64,000 bases of DNA, from positions 1 to 64,000 of the forward strand of contig CADAQX010000001.1 in the NCBI GenBank assembly GCA_902790215.1. The letters are read 5' to 3'. Of this stretch, positions 14,774-23,200 are shown in pieces. The stretch's first letter is position 1. Each line of letters starts with the position of its first letter. The translations under genes and the position numbers were made by a program. The DNA comes from an uncultured Bacteroidota bacterium. Lineage in GTDB: Bacteria; Bacteroidota; Bacteroidia; Bacteroidales; P3. A model generated the notes under the pieces. It ran no database searches and was not told where the DNA came from. It saw only the letters and a program-made list of their open reading frames with translations.

Positions 14774-15127
14774 ATGAAAAAGATAATTACAGCATTATTT
14801 GCTATTACCGTCACATTTAATTGTCTGGCAATTAACATAAATGAGATATTGTCAAACCCATCAAACAATCACGTATCATATTACGAAAGGACATCATACT
14901 CCAATAGATACTCTTTGCAAGATGAACTAGATATGGCCGAGGATGAGATATATGAATTAAAAGAAGAGATAAAAGAACTCAAATACGAATTAGATGATAA
15001 GAATGATGAAGTATATTCCTTACATTCATGGAACGTGAGCCTATGGATTGCAGTTTCTATTCTTCTCATCATAATTGTTGTTCTAATAATTTATATCTAC
15101 AGGCATAAATTATTTTTTCAAGCTTAG
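14774..15127 (+). CDS. Small secreted or membrane protein with coiled coil and C-terminal helix
   Basis: A 117-residue protein with a signal peptide (cleavage near FNCLAIN), an acidic coiled coil DELDMAEDEIYELKEEIKEL in the middle, and a C-terminal membrane helix IAVSILLIIIVVLIIYIY followed by basic RHK. The topology suggests a periplasmic coiled coil anchored in the inner membrane. It is last in the three-gene run; a broken gene fragment follows at once. The family was not recognised. Confidence 0.55.
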   Translation: MKKIITALFAITVTFNCLAININEILSNPSNNHVSYYERTSYSNRYSLQDELDMAEDEIYELKEEIKELKYELDDKNDEVYSLHSWNVSLWIAVSILLIIIVVLIIYIYRHKLFFQA

Positions 15128-15307
15128 AGGCAGAATAGTTGTGAAGGAAGCTCAAATTACAATGTATATCTCTACGATGTTGTGGGACGATTGCTTGCCA
15201 CACGCAGGGAAACTGCTCAGGAGGTATTGCTTGATGTGCCTGCCTCGGGTGCCTATCTGGTGAAGATTGGCGACGCTCCGGCACGGAGAATTGTGGTGAG
15301 GAGATAA
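15128..15307 (+). pseudogene. Orphan T9SS C-terminal sorting-domain fragment
   Basis: The frame is open from just after a TAG at 15125 to the TAA at 15305. It encodes VYLYDVVGRLLATRRE, then VPASGAYLVKIGDA and a C-terminal RRIVVRR. This is the end of a type A T9SS sorting domain, in which YDxxGR, GxYxVKI and a final basic strand are diagnostic. No start codon and no passenger domain are present, so it is the tail of a deleted secreted-protein gene. It is more GC-rich than the genes before it, so it probably marks the original chromosome at the right side of the inserted island. Confidence 0.7.
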
Positions 15308-15335
15308 AACTATCGAAGATTATTTCTCCCATTCA

Positions 15336-15384
15336 AATATTTTATGCAATTTTGCAATCGGATTGCAAAATTGCATAAAATATT
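15336..15384. repeat. 24-bp perfect inverted repeat
   Basis: Positions 15336-15359 (AATATTTTATGCAATTTTGC followed by AATC) are exactly complementary to 15361-15384, around a single central G. A perfect 24-bp palindrome is far longer than a usual operator or terminator and has no T-run tail. It may be a recombination or insertion relic, or a transcript hairpin. Confidence 0.85.
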
Positions 15385-15392
15385 ACTACTAT

Positions 15393-15578
15393 ATGATAAG
15401 CAGTGTTTTAGCATCCGACACCTATAATCCCACCTTCGAGGCTGGCTTTGGTAGGATAACAGAGTCACTCAAATCCCGTCTTGTCCGTCGTGCTGTCATA
15501 TACAACGGCACTCAGGAACGGCGCAACGCACCCATAGAGGTTTTGCACTTCTCTAGTTTGCGTAACCCTGTTGTATAA
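15393..15578 (+). pseudogene. Short possible gene remnant
   Basis: A 61-codon frame encodes RRAVIYNGTQERRNAPIEVL, which loosely recalls the C-terminal strand of Bacteroidota AAA/DUF4143-type ATP-binding proteins, but the rest of such a protein is missing. It begins just after the large palindrome. It may equally be non-coding. Confidence 0.25.
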
Positions 15579-15592
15579 GATTTATTCCAGGC

Positions 15593-15874
15593 TTATTTCT
15601 TCCCGTATTTCTCTTTGAAATAGGCGTTCTCTTTCTCGCGGCGGCGGTTCCAGCGCACTTGCAGCCAGGCGGAGACAAGGGCTATGACTACGCTCAATAC
15701 TATATCCAGCGGTATCTCCCACCATGAGAACGACTTGAGGAAGAAAAAATCGATAACCCAATCAGCCACAGAAAGAACTATCAGGATTAATCCATATTCA
15801 ATAAAATAGTTTTTAAAAACCTTTTCTTTATTTTTGAATAGCAATAGTCTGCCTTCTTCAATGTGGTTGTCCAT
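15593..15874 (-). CDS. Small two-helix membrane protein
   Basis: A 93-residue protein with two hydrophobic segments, YFIEYGLILIVLSVADWVID and IPLDIVLSVVIALVSAWLQV, and a strongly basic C-terminal tail (RWNRRREKENAYFKEKYGKK). The positive tail suggests it stays in the cytoplasm. It lies 60 bases downstream of the lipoprotein gene starting at 16789. The family was not recognised. Hydrophobic pattern and length make it a plausible gene. Confidence 0.55.
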   Translation of the reverse strand: MDNHIEEGRLLLFKNKEKVFKNYFIEYGLILIVLSVADWVIDFFFLKSFSWWEIPLDIVLSVVIALVSAWLQVRWNRRREKENAYFKEKYGKK

Positions 15875-15934
15875 TGTAATTGTTCCTGTTATTATGATAA
15901 TAAACGCAGAATGGCCGACCCTATTGTGCTGGAG

Positions 15935-16789
15935 CTAATATGTCAGCGTGTAGGTGTCGGTAAAGGTACACCAGAAGCCATTCTCGTACAGGTGCTTTAT
16001 CTCTGTGGGTCGATTGCCCTTATAGCTGTACTGGAAGGTATTACTCTGGTACTCCCCTTGCCCGTCGTGGCTGTGGAGCGTGACGGACACAAGGTTGTTG
16101 TGACTGATGAATACGGGGGCATCGACAAAGCCATAGGACTCTATGCCCTCGGGCCACACCAGCCCGCAGAACGGGTTCTCCTTGGTGTCGTAGCTGTAGG
16201 TGATGGAGTCTATCGCGTAACGGTCGTTGTCCGGTCCCGAGACGGCCGACATCAGGTTGCCGTTGTGCCAACGCAGGGAATAGCTGTCCGTGTAGGAAGA
16301 AAAACACCCTATATTGGAGATGCTAAGGCTGTCGGGATAATCCGAGCCTTGGCGGTAGTGGAATCTGAAACCATAGGACACCGTGCCCATGGACATCTGC
16401 AGGCTGGACAGATGCCTGCCCTCGTAGGCAAGCGTGCAGACCTCGTGGATGCCGTCTTCCACCTGTATGACCCTGCCCAGCGAATCATAGAAATAGCGCA
16501 CCACAAACGGCTCCGGTGTATTGACCTGGCTGTCGTGATACACCACCGAATCAAGGCGGCCTTTTCCCCAATGCCAACGCATATCGAGGAAGTCCTCAAG
16601 GGTGTAGTCTCCACACTCCACCCCTTCCACATGTCGCGAACAGCCCACCTGCTGCACTTTGCTGACAGGCTGATAGACTCCTGCAAAGAAATTACTCTCG
16701 CCAATGGGCTGTATAGCCTCATGCTTCGTGCAGCCCGACACAATGATGGATACGACTGCCAATACTGTAAGAATGCCTTTGTTGTTCAT
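15935..16789 (-). CDS. Lipoprotein with YD-repeat-like strands
   Basis: A 284-residue predicted lipoprotein with a signal peptide ending in the lipobox VSGC. The body consists of repeated strands such as RYFYDSLGRVIQVEDG, FRFHYRQG and SITYSYDTKENPF, like the YD/RHS-type or DUF4595-type beta repeats of Bacteroidota surface lipoproteins. It should be exported and anchored by its lipidated cysteine. It follows the GldK/GldJ-type gene on the same strand, but a terminator lies between them at 16854-16885, so it is probably separate. Function is unknown; surface carbohydrate or protein binding is a guess. Confidence 0.65.
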   Translation of the reverse strand: MNNKGILTVLAVVSIIVSGCTKHEAIQPIGESNFFAGVYQPVSKVQQVGCSRHVEGVECGDYTLEDFLDMRWHWGKGRLDSVVYHDSQVNTPEPFVVRYFYDSLGRVIQVEDGIHEVCTLAYEGRHLSSLQMSMGTVSYGFRFHYRQGSDYPDSLSISNIGCFSSYTDSYSLRWHNGNLMSAVSGPDNDRYAIDSITYSYDTKENPFCGLVWPEGIESYGFVDAPVFISHNNLVSVTLHSHDGQGEYQSNTFQYSYKGNRPTEIKHLYENGFWCTFTDTYTLTY

Positions 16790-16853
16790 ATAACTGTTTT
16801 TTTATTATCTACTACCTATAAGACGCAGAACACTCCGAAATCTTACAAAAAAA

Positions 16854-16885
16854 CCAAAAAAAAGGGGATGATGCCATCCCCTTTT
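16854..16885 (-). terminator. Rho-independent terminator after the GldK/GldJ-type gene
   Basis: AAAAGGGGATG (16860-16870) pairs with CATCCCCTTTT (16875-16885) around ATGC. Read on the minus strand, the stem is followed by a run of T. It closes the porP-gldK/J operon 21 bases after the stop. Confidence 0.8.
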
Positions 16886-16906
16886 ATGATTCGAGTAATA
16901 CTATTA

Positions 16907-18463
16907 CTACTTGATGGTACGCGAACCCATGCGGTCCATTGCGCAACGGAAACCAATCCAGGAGGTGCTGCGATCCTGGTCGTAGTAACGGCGGGTGCCG
17001 CACTGCATCCAGTAGGCGCGGTCTCTCCAGGAGCCACCCTTCACCACGCGGACGCGGTTGTTGATCATAGAAGTGATGTTCTTCTTGTCAACACTGTCGC
17101 TACGGTGATACATCTGGTTGGTCTGCTCCTCGTTGCTGCGGCTGATGGTTTCATCAACTTCCTCTTCCTCATCGACATCTCTCAGCCAGCCAGAGGCAGA
17201 AGTGGATTCTTTGCTCTCGAAATCGTAGATGCTGGAGTTCCAGTCACCATCGAGATAGTTGATATTGTCAGCCTGACGGTAGTTGCGGCGGTTCATGTCG
17301 TCGGGAACATTCTGATAAATCAGGTTGCCGGTAGCCTCGTCGATAGCGGCTTCCTCGCCGTCCTCGCTCATGGCTACATACTGATAGACATTACCACGGA
17401 AGGGGTTCTGGTCGTCGCCTCCGATGGGGTTGGCATCCTTACGATAGACATCGCCACACCACTCAGACACGTTGCCGGCCATGTGATACAGACCGTAGTC
17501 GTTGGGGAAATACCATTTGACGGGAGCGGTATATTCCCAGCCGTCGTTCAAGTTGCCAGCCACGCCCATGGCGTCGCCGCGCGAACGCTTGAAGTTGGCA
17601 AGGAACTGACCGTAGTACTTCTTGTTGGCAGAACGGACACTCTGACCAGCCCAAGGATAGGTCTTGTGCTCAACAACACGCTCGTCGAAAGTGTTGCCAA
17701 TCATACCGAGAGCGGCAAACTCCCACTCAGCCTCGGTCGGGAGGCGATAGTTAGGCAGGAGGATACCGTCGGAACGGCGCACGTTACGGTTTTCACCACC
17801 GCTGGCGGGGTCGAGGTCGGGCACACCTTTGCCTTCACCTTTGTAAAGACCGGCCAGATAGACATCGGTCTGGAAAGCCTCCGAACCGGTAAGCTCGGAC
17901 TGGGCAAGGTCGATGATACCGGCATCAACGAGGATCTTCTCATTGACACGGTCGGTACGCCATTTGCAGAAACGGGAAGCCTGTTCCCAAGTCACGCCGA
18001 CAACAGGATAGTCGTTGAACATGGCGCACTGGAAATAGTTCTCAACGAAGTTCTCGACCCAGGAGAGGCGCTGACGCCACACATTGGTGTCGGGATAAAT
18101 CTGCTTGACCAACTCGGGATATTCCTCACCGTAAGCACGGTTCATCCAATAGACAAACTCACGGTAGGAGAGATTGGACACCTCGGTCTCATCAATATAG
18201 AATGAAGAGACGGTGACTGTGTGGACGAGGTTATTCCATGAGAAGCGGGGATCGTCAGCCACGCGACCCATCTGGAAAGAACCGCCCTCAATGAACACCA
18301 AGCCGGGACCGGTGATCTGCTCCTGATAGGATGAACGGTCGAAACCGCCCCACTCGGTATCATTCAGATTCCAGCCTGTGGTGGCGGATTGCTCCTTGCT
18401 GCCGCAGGCAACCACGAGCAGCGCGGATGCCAACATTAAGAATGACAGTTTTAAAATCTTCAT
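16907..18463 (-). CDS. GldK/GldJ-type T9SS lipoprotein (FGE-sulfatase fold)
   Basis: A 518-residue lipoprotein with lipobox VVAC. It has the formylglycine-generating-enzyme fold seen in PorK/GldK and GldJ: FIEGGSFQMG, DETEVSNLSYREF, YRLPTEAEWEFAALG, HMAGNVSEWCGDVY, and the ending VVKGGSWRDRAYW with GFRCAMDR. PorK/GldK forms the periplasmic ring of the type IX secretion system with PorN; GldJ is a related lipoprotein needed for gliding and secretion. A structural rather than enzymatic role is expected. It lies directly downstream of porP as porK does in Porphyromonas, but porL, porM and porN do not follow; a terminator does. The family is certain. PorK versus GldJ cannot be settled here. Confidence 0.85.
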   Translation of the reverse strand: MKILKLSFLMLASALLVVACGSKEQSATTGWNLNDTEWGGFDRSSYQEQITGPGLVFIEGGSFQMGRVADDPRFSWNNLVHTVTVSSFYIDETEVSNLSYREFVYWMNRAYGEEYPELVKQIYPDTNVWRQRLSWVENFVENYFQCAMFNDYPVVGVTWEQASRFCKWRTDRVNEKILVDAGIIDLAQSELTGSEAFQTDVYLAGLYKGEGKGVPDLDPASGGENRNVRRSDGILLPNYRLPTEAEWEFAALGMIGNTFDERVVEHKTYPWAGQSVRSANKKYYGQFLANFKRSRGDAMGVAGNLNDGWEYTAPVKWYFPNDYGLYHMAGNVSEWCGDVYRKDANPIGGDDQNPFRGNVYQYVAMSEDGEEAAIDEATGNLIYQNVPDDMNRRNYRQADNINYLDGDWNSSIYDFESKESTSASGWLRDVDEEEEVDETISRSNEEQTNQMYHRSDSVDKKNITSMINNRVRVVKGGSWRDRAYWMQCGTRRYYDQDRSTSWIGFRCAMDRMGSRTIK

Positions 18464-18529
18464 AGTTTATTAATTTTTTTCTCTGTATACGTAAATGGTT
18501 TGTTTTTGTTTCGTTTTTTAGAATTTTTA

Positions 18530-19537
18530 TCAGAACGACGGGCAGCGGATGGCCTTCACCTTGTGTTTCTGCTCAGGCACCGGCAACAAGATGCCGACAG
18601 TGATTTCGTGTGCGCCATAGACGCTGTTGTTGATTTCAGATACCGTCACGTCGTAGCTGTAGCCCACCTTGAAGTGGTCCTGCTGCACACCGACCATAAA
18701 GATAAAGGCATCGGGGTTCTCGGTACCGTGACGATACCACACGCCCACGAGGAAAGGCATCCAGTCGAGATACAAGCCGTAGTTGAAATAGAGGAAACCA
18801 CCCTGATACTGGAAGATGAAGTTGGGCGAGATAACCGGGGTGCCCAAGCCGAGCGACGACTGGCGGCGCTGCTCCTCGGCCAGGTTAATCAAGCCACCGG
18901 CATTGGCTGTGAGCTTGATAGGAACGCGATCCTCACCATAGAAACCCTGACTGGGCTGATTCAGATGGTGAGCGGCAAAGCCGACATACCAAGCCGGGCC
19001 GTAAATCATCGTACCGGCGGCAAAGTCAGGCACAAAAATACTGGTCTGGTCGGGAGCGGTGGCCGAGGTTTCGTTGATTCGGCCGCCATTGGGGTCAATC
19101 TGGTCGGGGAAAGTCATTATATTTTTATCCCAGTTCAGTGAATTGTTCACCACACCGGCCTGCAGAGCCAAATTGACATAAATATCGTCATACACCCGGA
19201 AGCGGAACGAATACATTGCAGCAATGTTACCCGCTGTCAGCAAACCCTGGTCGCCCTGACGGTCGAAGAGGAGAAGACCGCCTATACCGCCGTGCAAATC
19301 AGGTATATACTGGTCATACGATGCACTCACCGTGGTGAATGCACTGACCAGACCCGGCCATTGGGAGCGATAGGTCAATGAAATACGGGGAGCCACCTTG
19401 GAACCCGCAAAAGCCGGGTTAAGGTAAAGCGGATTGGCAAAGAACTGCGAAAAACCCACATCTTGAGCTTTTACACCCTGCATGCCCCCGATAGCGAGCA
19501 GCAGTATTAACGCGATTTTGTTATATCTTTTCATCAT
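18530..19537 (-). CDS. porP: PorP/SprF family T9SS outer-membrane protein
   Basis: A 335-residue outer-membrane beta-barrel protein with a signal peptide ending near GVKAQ. The start of the mature protein, DVGFSQFFANPLYLNPAFAG, is the hallmark of the PorP/SprF family, and the LTYRSQWPG segment follows. PorP belongs to the type IX secretion apparatus and associates with the PorK/GldK ring; SprF helps export SprB. The next gene, 66 bases downstream, encodes the GldK/GldJ-type lipoprotein, supporting a T9SS role. A promoter element on the same strand lies at 19574-19582. Bacteroidota often carry several PorP-like paralogues, so this may not be the only copy. Confidence 0.9.
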   Translation of the reverse strand: MMKRYNKIALILLLAIGGMQGVKAQDVGFSQFFANPLYLNPAFAGSKVAPRISLTYRSQWPGLVSAFTTVSASYDQYIPDLHGGIGGLLLFDRQGDQGLLTAGNIAAMYSFRFRVYDDIYVNLALQAGVVNNSLNWDKNIMTFPDQIDPNGGRINETSATAPDQTSIFVPDFAAGTMIYGPAWYVGFAAHHLNQPSQGFYGEDRVPIKLTANAGGLINLAEEQRRQSSLGLGTPVISPNFIFQYQGGFLYFNYGLYLDWMPFLVGVWYRHGTENPDAFIFMVGVQQDHFKVGYSYDVTVSEINNSVYGAHEITVGILLPVPEQKHKVKAIRCPSF

Positions 19538-19573
19538 ACGAATTTTAGTATAAACTGAGCCTAAAATTGATTG

Positions 19574-19582
19574 GCAATATTA
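19574..19582 (-). promoter_or_regulatory. -7 promoter element for the porP operon
   Basis: The minus strand reads TAATATTGC, one base off TAnnTTTGC, 37 bases before the porP ATG, with TTGACAAA about 20 bases upstream of it. Confidence 0.55.
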
Positions 19583-19750
19583 CGATTTTTTTGTCAAATA
19601 ATTATCTTTCTTGAAAAAATATTTCACAAAACAATGACTTTCAACGATTTTATTTTTCAACATAGGCAAATTAAACCCTGTTTTTTCTTCATTTTCAGAG
19701 GCCGTTTTTGCAAAAATCACCCCTTTCAGTGCATGTTTTTACTTACTCCA

Positions 19751-19774
19751 AACCGGTCATTCGGCCGACTTTTA
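19751..19774 (+). repeat. Fragment of the MITE-like element
   Basis: AACCGGTCATTCGGCCGACT and the next bases TTTA match the first 24 bases of the element at 2154 with two differences. The rest of the element is absent, so this is a relic or a recombined end. Confidence 0.55.
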
Positions 19775-19818
19775 TATTCTTTCCATAACCACTTAAATTC
19801 ACGCCTTCTTTCAAATAA

Positions 19819-20156
19819 GTTTGACAAGTATAATCAGTCGTCGATGCAACCATCAAGCGTCGTCATTTATTCGCTCGTTATTCGATCGTTTTCCCATCGT
19901 TTTCCCTTTCGGAAAGGGAAAAATGAGGGAAACATATCGAAAAACGATATAACAAGGAACGGCGCAACATCGAGTCCGGAAGGCGCATAGAGTAACGTTG
20001 GAGACAAATATGCGACACTATCGGAATGTTGGAGTAAGGTGGCGTAAGACGGCGTAATTCCTCACAGAATAAAAAGTAACTTCCGCGCGAAGCGGCAAAC
20101 GTCCCATCGGAAACGTTTGCAGGCTGTATTGGACAGAAATAAGGGATGAAACTTGC
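19819..20156. repeat. Dispersed 330-bp repeat, copy A
   Basis: This segment of about 338 bp, starting GTTTGACAAGTATAA and ending near GGGATGAAACTTG, matches 62956-63284 in the same orientation along its whole length with scattered changes. It contains the hairpin CCCTTT-CGG-AAAGGG and no credible ORF. Shorter relatives lie at 36755 and 50925. It fills most of the space between the divergent porP and porU genes. Confidence 0.75.
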
Positions 20157-20209
20157 CATACTTTGGTCAATTTGCCATTGTACTCTTGACGCAGTGCATC
20201 AGCCCTACC

Positions 20210-20219
20210 TATTTTTTGC
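20210..20219 (+). promoter_or_regulatory. Probable -7 promoter element for porU
   Basis: TATTTTTTGC resembles TAnnTTTGC with one extra T and lies 41 bases before the chosen porU ATG. The match is weaker than elsewhere in the window. Confidence 0.45.
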
Positions 20220-20259
20220 ATCCTGCACAATAAAAAAAGGCAAACTTTGTTATTGGGGT

Positions 20260-23200
20260 ATGCTATTCGGAAAAAAACTGTTTTTGGCCATCGCAGCCAT
20301 GCTGCTTGCCGCATGTGTTGCAGCTCAGGACTTTGCCGCCCATTCCATACTTGCAGAGGGTAGGTGGTACAAGATACCCGTCGACACTGCTGGAGTGTAT
20401 AAAATCACCACACGCGAGGTGTCTGCCCTTGACAATGCACCGTGTAACAAGATAGCGCTCTACGGATTGCCCGGAGGCATGCTTTCCGCCAACAATACCT
20501 CCTTTCAACCCAACGATTTATTACCCGCCGCTATACATGTGGTGGATGTCAACGGCAACGGCCTTTTTGAAGCAGAAGACTATCTGCTGTTTTACGGCGA
20601 AGGACCCAGTATATGGCGTTTTTCAAGAAGCGACGGCTGCTACGTGTATAAAATGCACGCGTATGCGAACTATAATTATTATTTTCTAACCCCCGACGGC
20701 ACAGCAGGCGACAGTCTGCGAGTGCAGCCAAGCACCCTCAACGAGAGCAACTCACCCGACCGCACCGTCCACACCGGCGTGGCGCTGTATCACGAAGACC
20801 GCATCAACACCCACGGAGGCGGCCAGATTTGGGTGTCCGACAAATTCACCCCCAACCTCAACAGCCGCAGCTTCACTCTGACACTTCCCGAACCACCCGC
20901 CGAAGGGACCGTCTCAGCGCGCTATGCTTTCGCCAATGTTTCGACAAACTATGCCAATTTTCAGGTCAAGTGCGGTTCACAGACCAAGCAGCACCCTTTC
21001 CCGGCCAACTCCAGCTACCAAATCCTCAAAAGCGACTTCACGCTGCAGACGGGCAACAACGTCACCCTCTCCTGCACCTATCAGCCCAGCGAAGCCAACG
21101 CCGCCGGCTATTTGGACTTTATCGAACTGAAAGCCCTCATGCCGATTATTTACAGAGGAGGGCAGCTGGTGCTGCGAAACCAGAACGATGTACAAGCAGG
21201 GTTAGTGAGCCGTTTTGTGGCACAGGGCTATGCCGAGGGAATGCGGGTGTGGGATGTCACCGACCCGATACAGCCGATGTCGTACACTGTCACACAGCAG
21301 GCCAACAACGGATTTGCCTTCTATGCCCCCATCGACATCGAGCGCACCTTTATAGCCTTTACCGACAACGTGGCACTACGTCCCTCCGGCATCACGCCCA
21401 TCGACAACCAAGACATCCACGGAGCCGACAAGCCCGACTATGTCATTGTAACCCATAAGGATTTCGAGGATCAAGCCATACGCCTGGCCAATCTCCACCG
21501 AGAGCTGGACGGCCTTAACACGATGGTGGTGACGCAGGAGCAGGTTTTCAACGAGTTCTCGTCGGGCAAGCCCGACCCCATGGCCATACGGCAGATGTTG
21601 CGCTGCCTGCGCAGCAAAGAGGGGGACAGCGAGGCACCGCGCTATCTGCTGCTCTTCGGCAAAGGCACATACGACAACCGCGACATCACCAATGCCCACC
21701 AGCGCACTGTGATTACCTATCAGACTTCCTCTTCGTTTGACAGTGAAGGGTCGGCATACCCCAGCGACGACATCTACGGTTATTTGGGCAACACATCGAT
21801 AAGCGAGTTCGACGGAACCCTTACAGTAAGCATAGGACGTCTGCCAGCCAAAACCCCGGCCGAGGCCAAACACATGGTAGACAAGGTTGACAACTACATG
21901 CACCGGCACGACCTGCTGGACAACAACATCCGCGGAGACTGGCGCAACTACGTCACCCTGTTGGCCGACGACGCCGACCCCTCCAGTCCCTATGACACCA
22001 ATTTCGCCAGCGACTCGGAAATCCTGGCACGCAAGATAAAAAAGCTGTATCCCCAGTACAATATCGACCGAATCTATGCCGACGCCTACGAGCAGCAGTC
22101 GGGTGCCGACGGATCGTATTATCCCGATGTAAACAACGCCCTGCGGCAAAGGATGAACTATGGATGCCTGCTGCTCAACTACATCGGGCACGGCTCGAGC
22201 AGTTATATCGGCACGGAGCGTTTCATGGAGTTTTCCGACATAGAGAAATACGCCAACACAGACCGACTGGCGTTCTTTGTCACCAGCACCTGCACCTTCG
22301 GCAAATTCGACCAGGTGAACGACGTCTGCGGTGCCGAGGTATTCCTGCTGGCCGATGCTGCAGGGGTGGGTATTGTTTCAGCCTCCCGGCCAATACACCA
22401 TGTGCAGCAGTTCAATGCCAATGTATGCCTCAATGCGCTGAACCCCGAGAACACCATTGGCGACGCCCTGCGCATTGCCAAGAACGCAACCAGTGTGTCG
22501 CACTGCATCGCCTTGATGGGCGACCCTGCCCTGCACCTTTCCATTCCCCGCAACGAAGTGGTGGTCACCCACATCAACAATATGCCTGTCAATCCTGCCG
22601 TGATAGATTCGGCCAAAGTCCTCTCGCGGGTCACAGTGGAGGGTGTCATCCAAGACGCTGCAGGCAATGTCATGACCGGATTCGACGGGGTGATCTACCC
22701 TGTGGTTTTCGACCGCGAGGTGAAATGCCACACCCTTGCCAACGACAACGACAGCACAGAGGTGGAATTTGTACAACAGAAAAACATCCTCTACAAAGGG
22801 CGCGAGACCGTCACTGCCGGTCATTTCTCCTACTCATTTATCGTACCCCGCGATGTGTCGTACCATTACGATTACGCCAAATTGTCGCACTACGCGCGCA
22901 CCGCAACGGAGGATGCCACCGGACAATACGGAAATATCATGTTTGGCGGCTTTAACGAAGACATGACCATTACCGACGTATATCCCACCATCGAGTTGTA
23001 TATCAGCGATACCAACTTCCGCAACGGAGGACTGACCAACGAAACCCCCACCCTTTACGCCCGCATGAAAGACTCTGTAGGCATCAACGCTGCGGGCAGC
23101 GGCCTGGGACACGACATCACCGCCGTGTTGGACGGCAACCCATACAGTACCATTATTCTTAACGACTTCTTTGAGCCCGACATCGCCGACAGCCGCAACG

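Noticed and set aside
15863..18205. 780-codon plus-strand open frame opposite the lipoprotein and GldK/GldJ-type genes
   Set aside because: It crosses two convincing minus-strand genes and a terminator, and its translation has no recognisable domain.
16907..18463. Formylglycine-generating enzyme
   Set aside because: The fold is the same, but the lipobox, the porP neighbour and the family features of GldK/GldJ point to a structural T9SS lipoprotein.
19571..19990. 139-codon plus-strand frame before the 330-bp repeat
   Set aside because: It overlaps the divergent porP promoter and the repeat copy, and its counterpart in copy B is not preserved.
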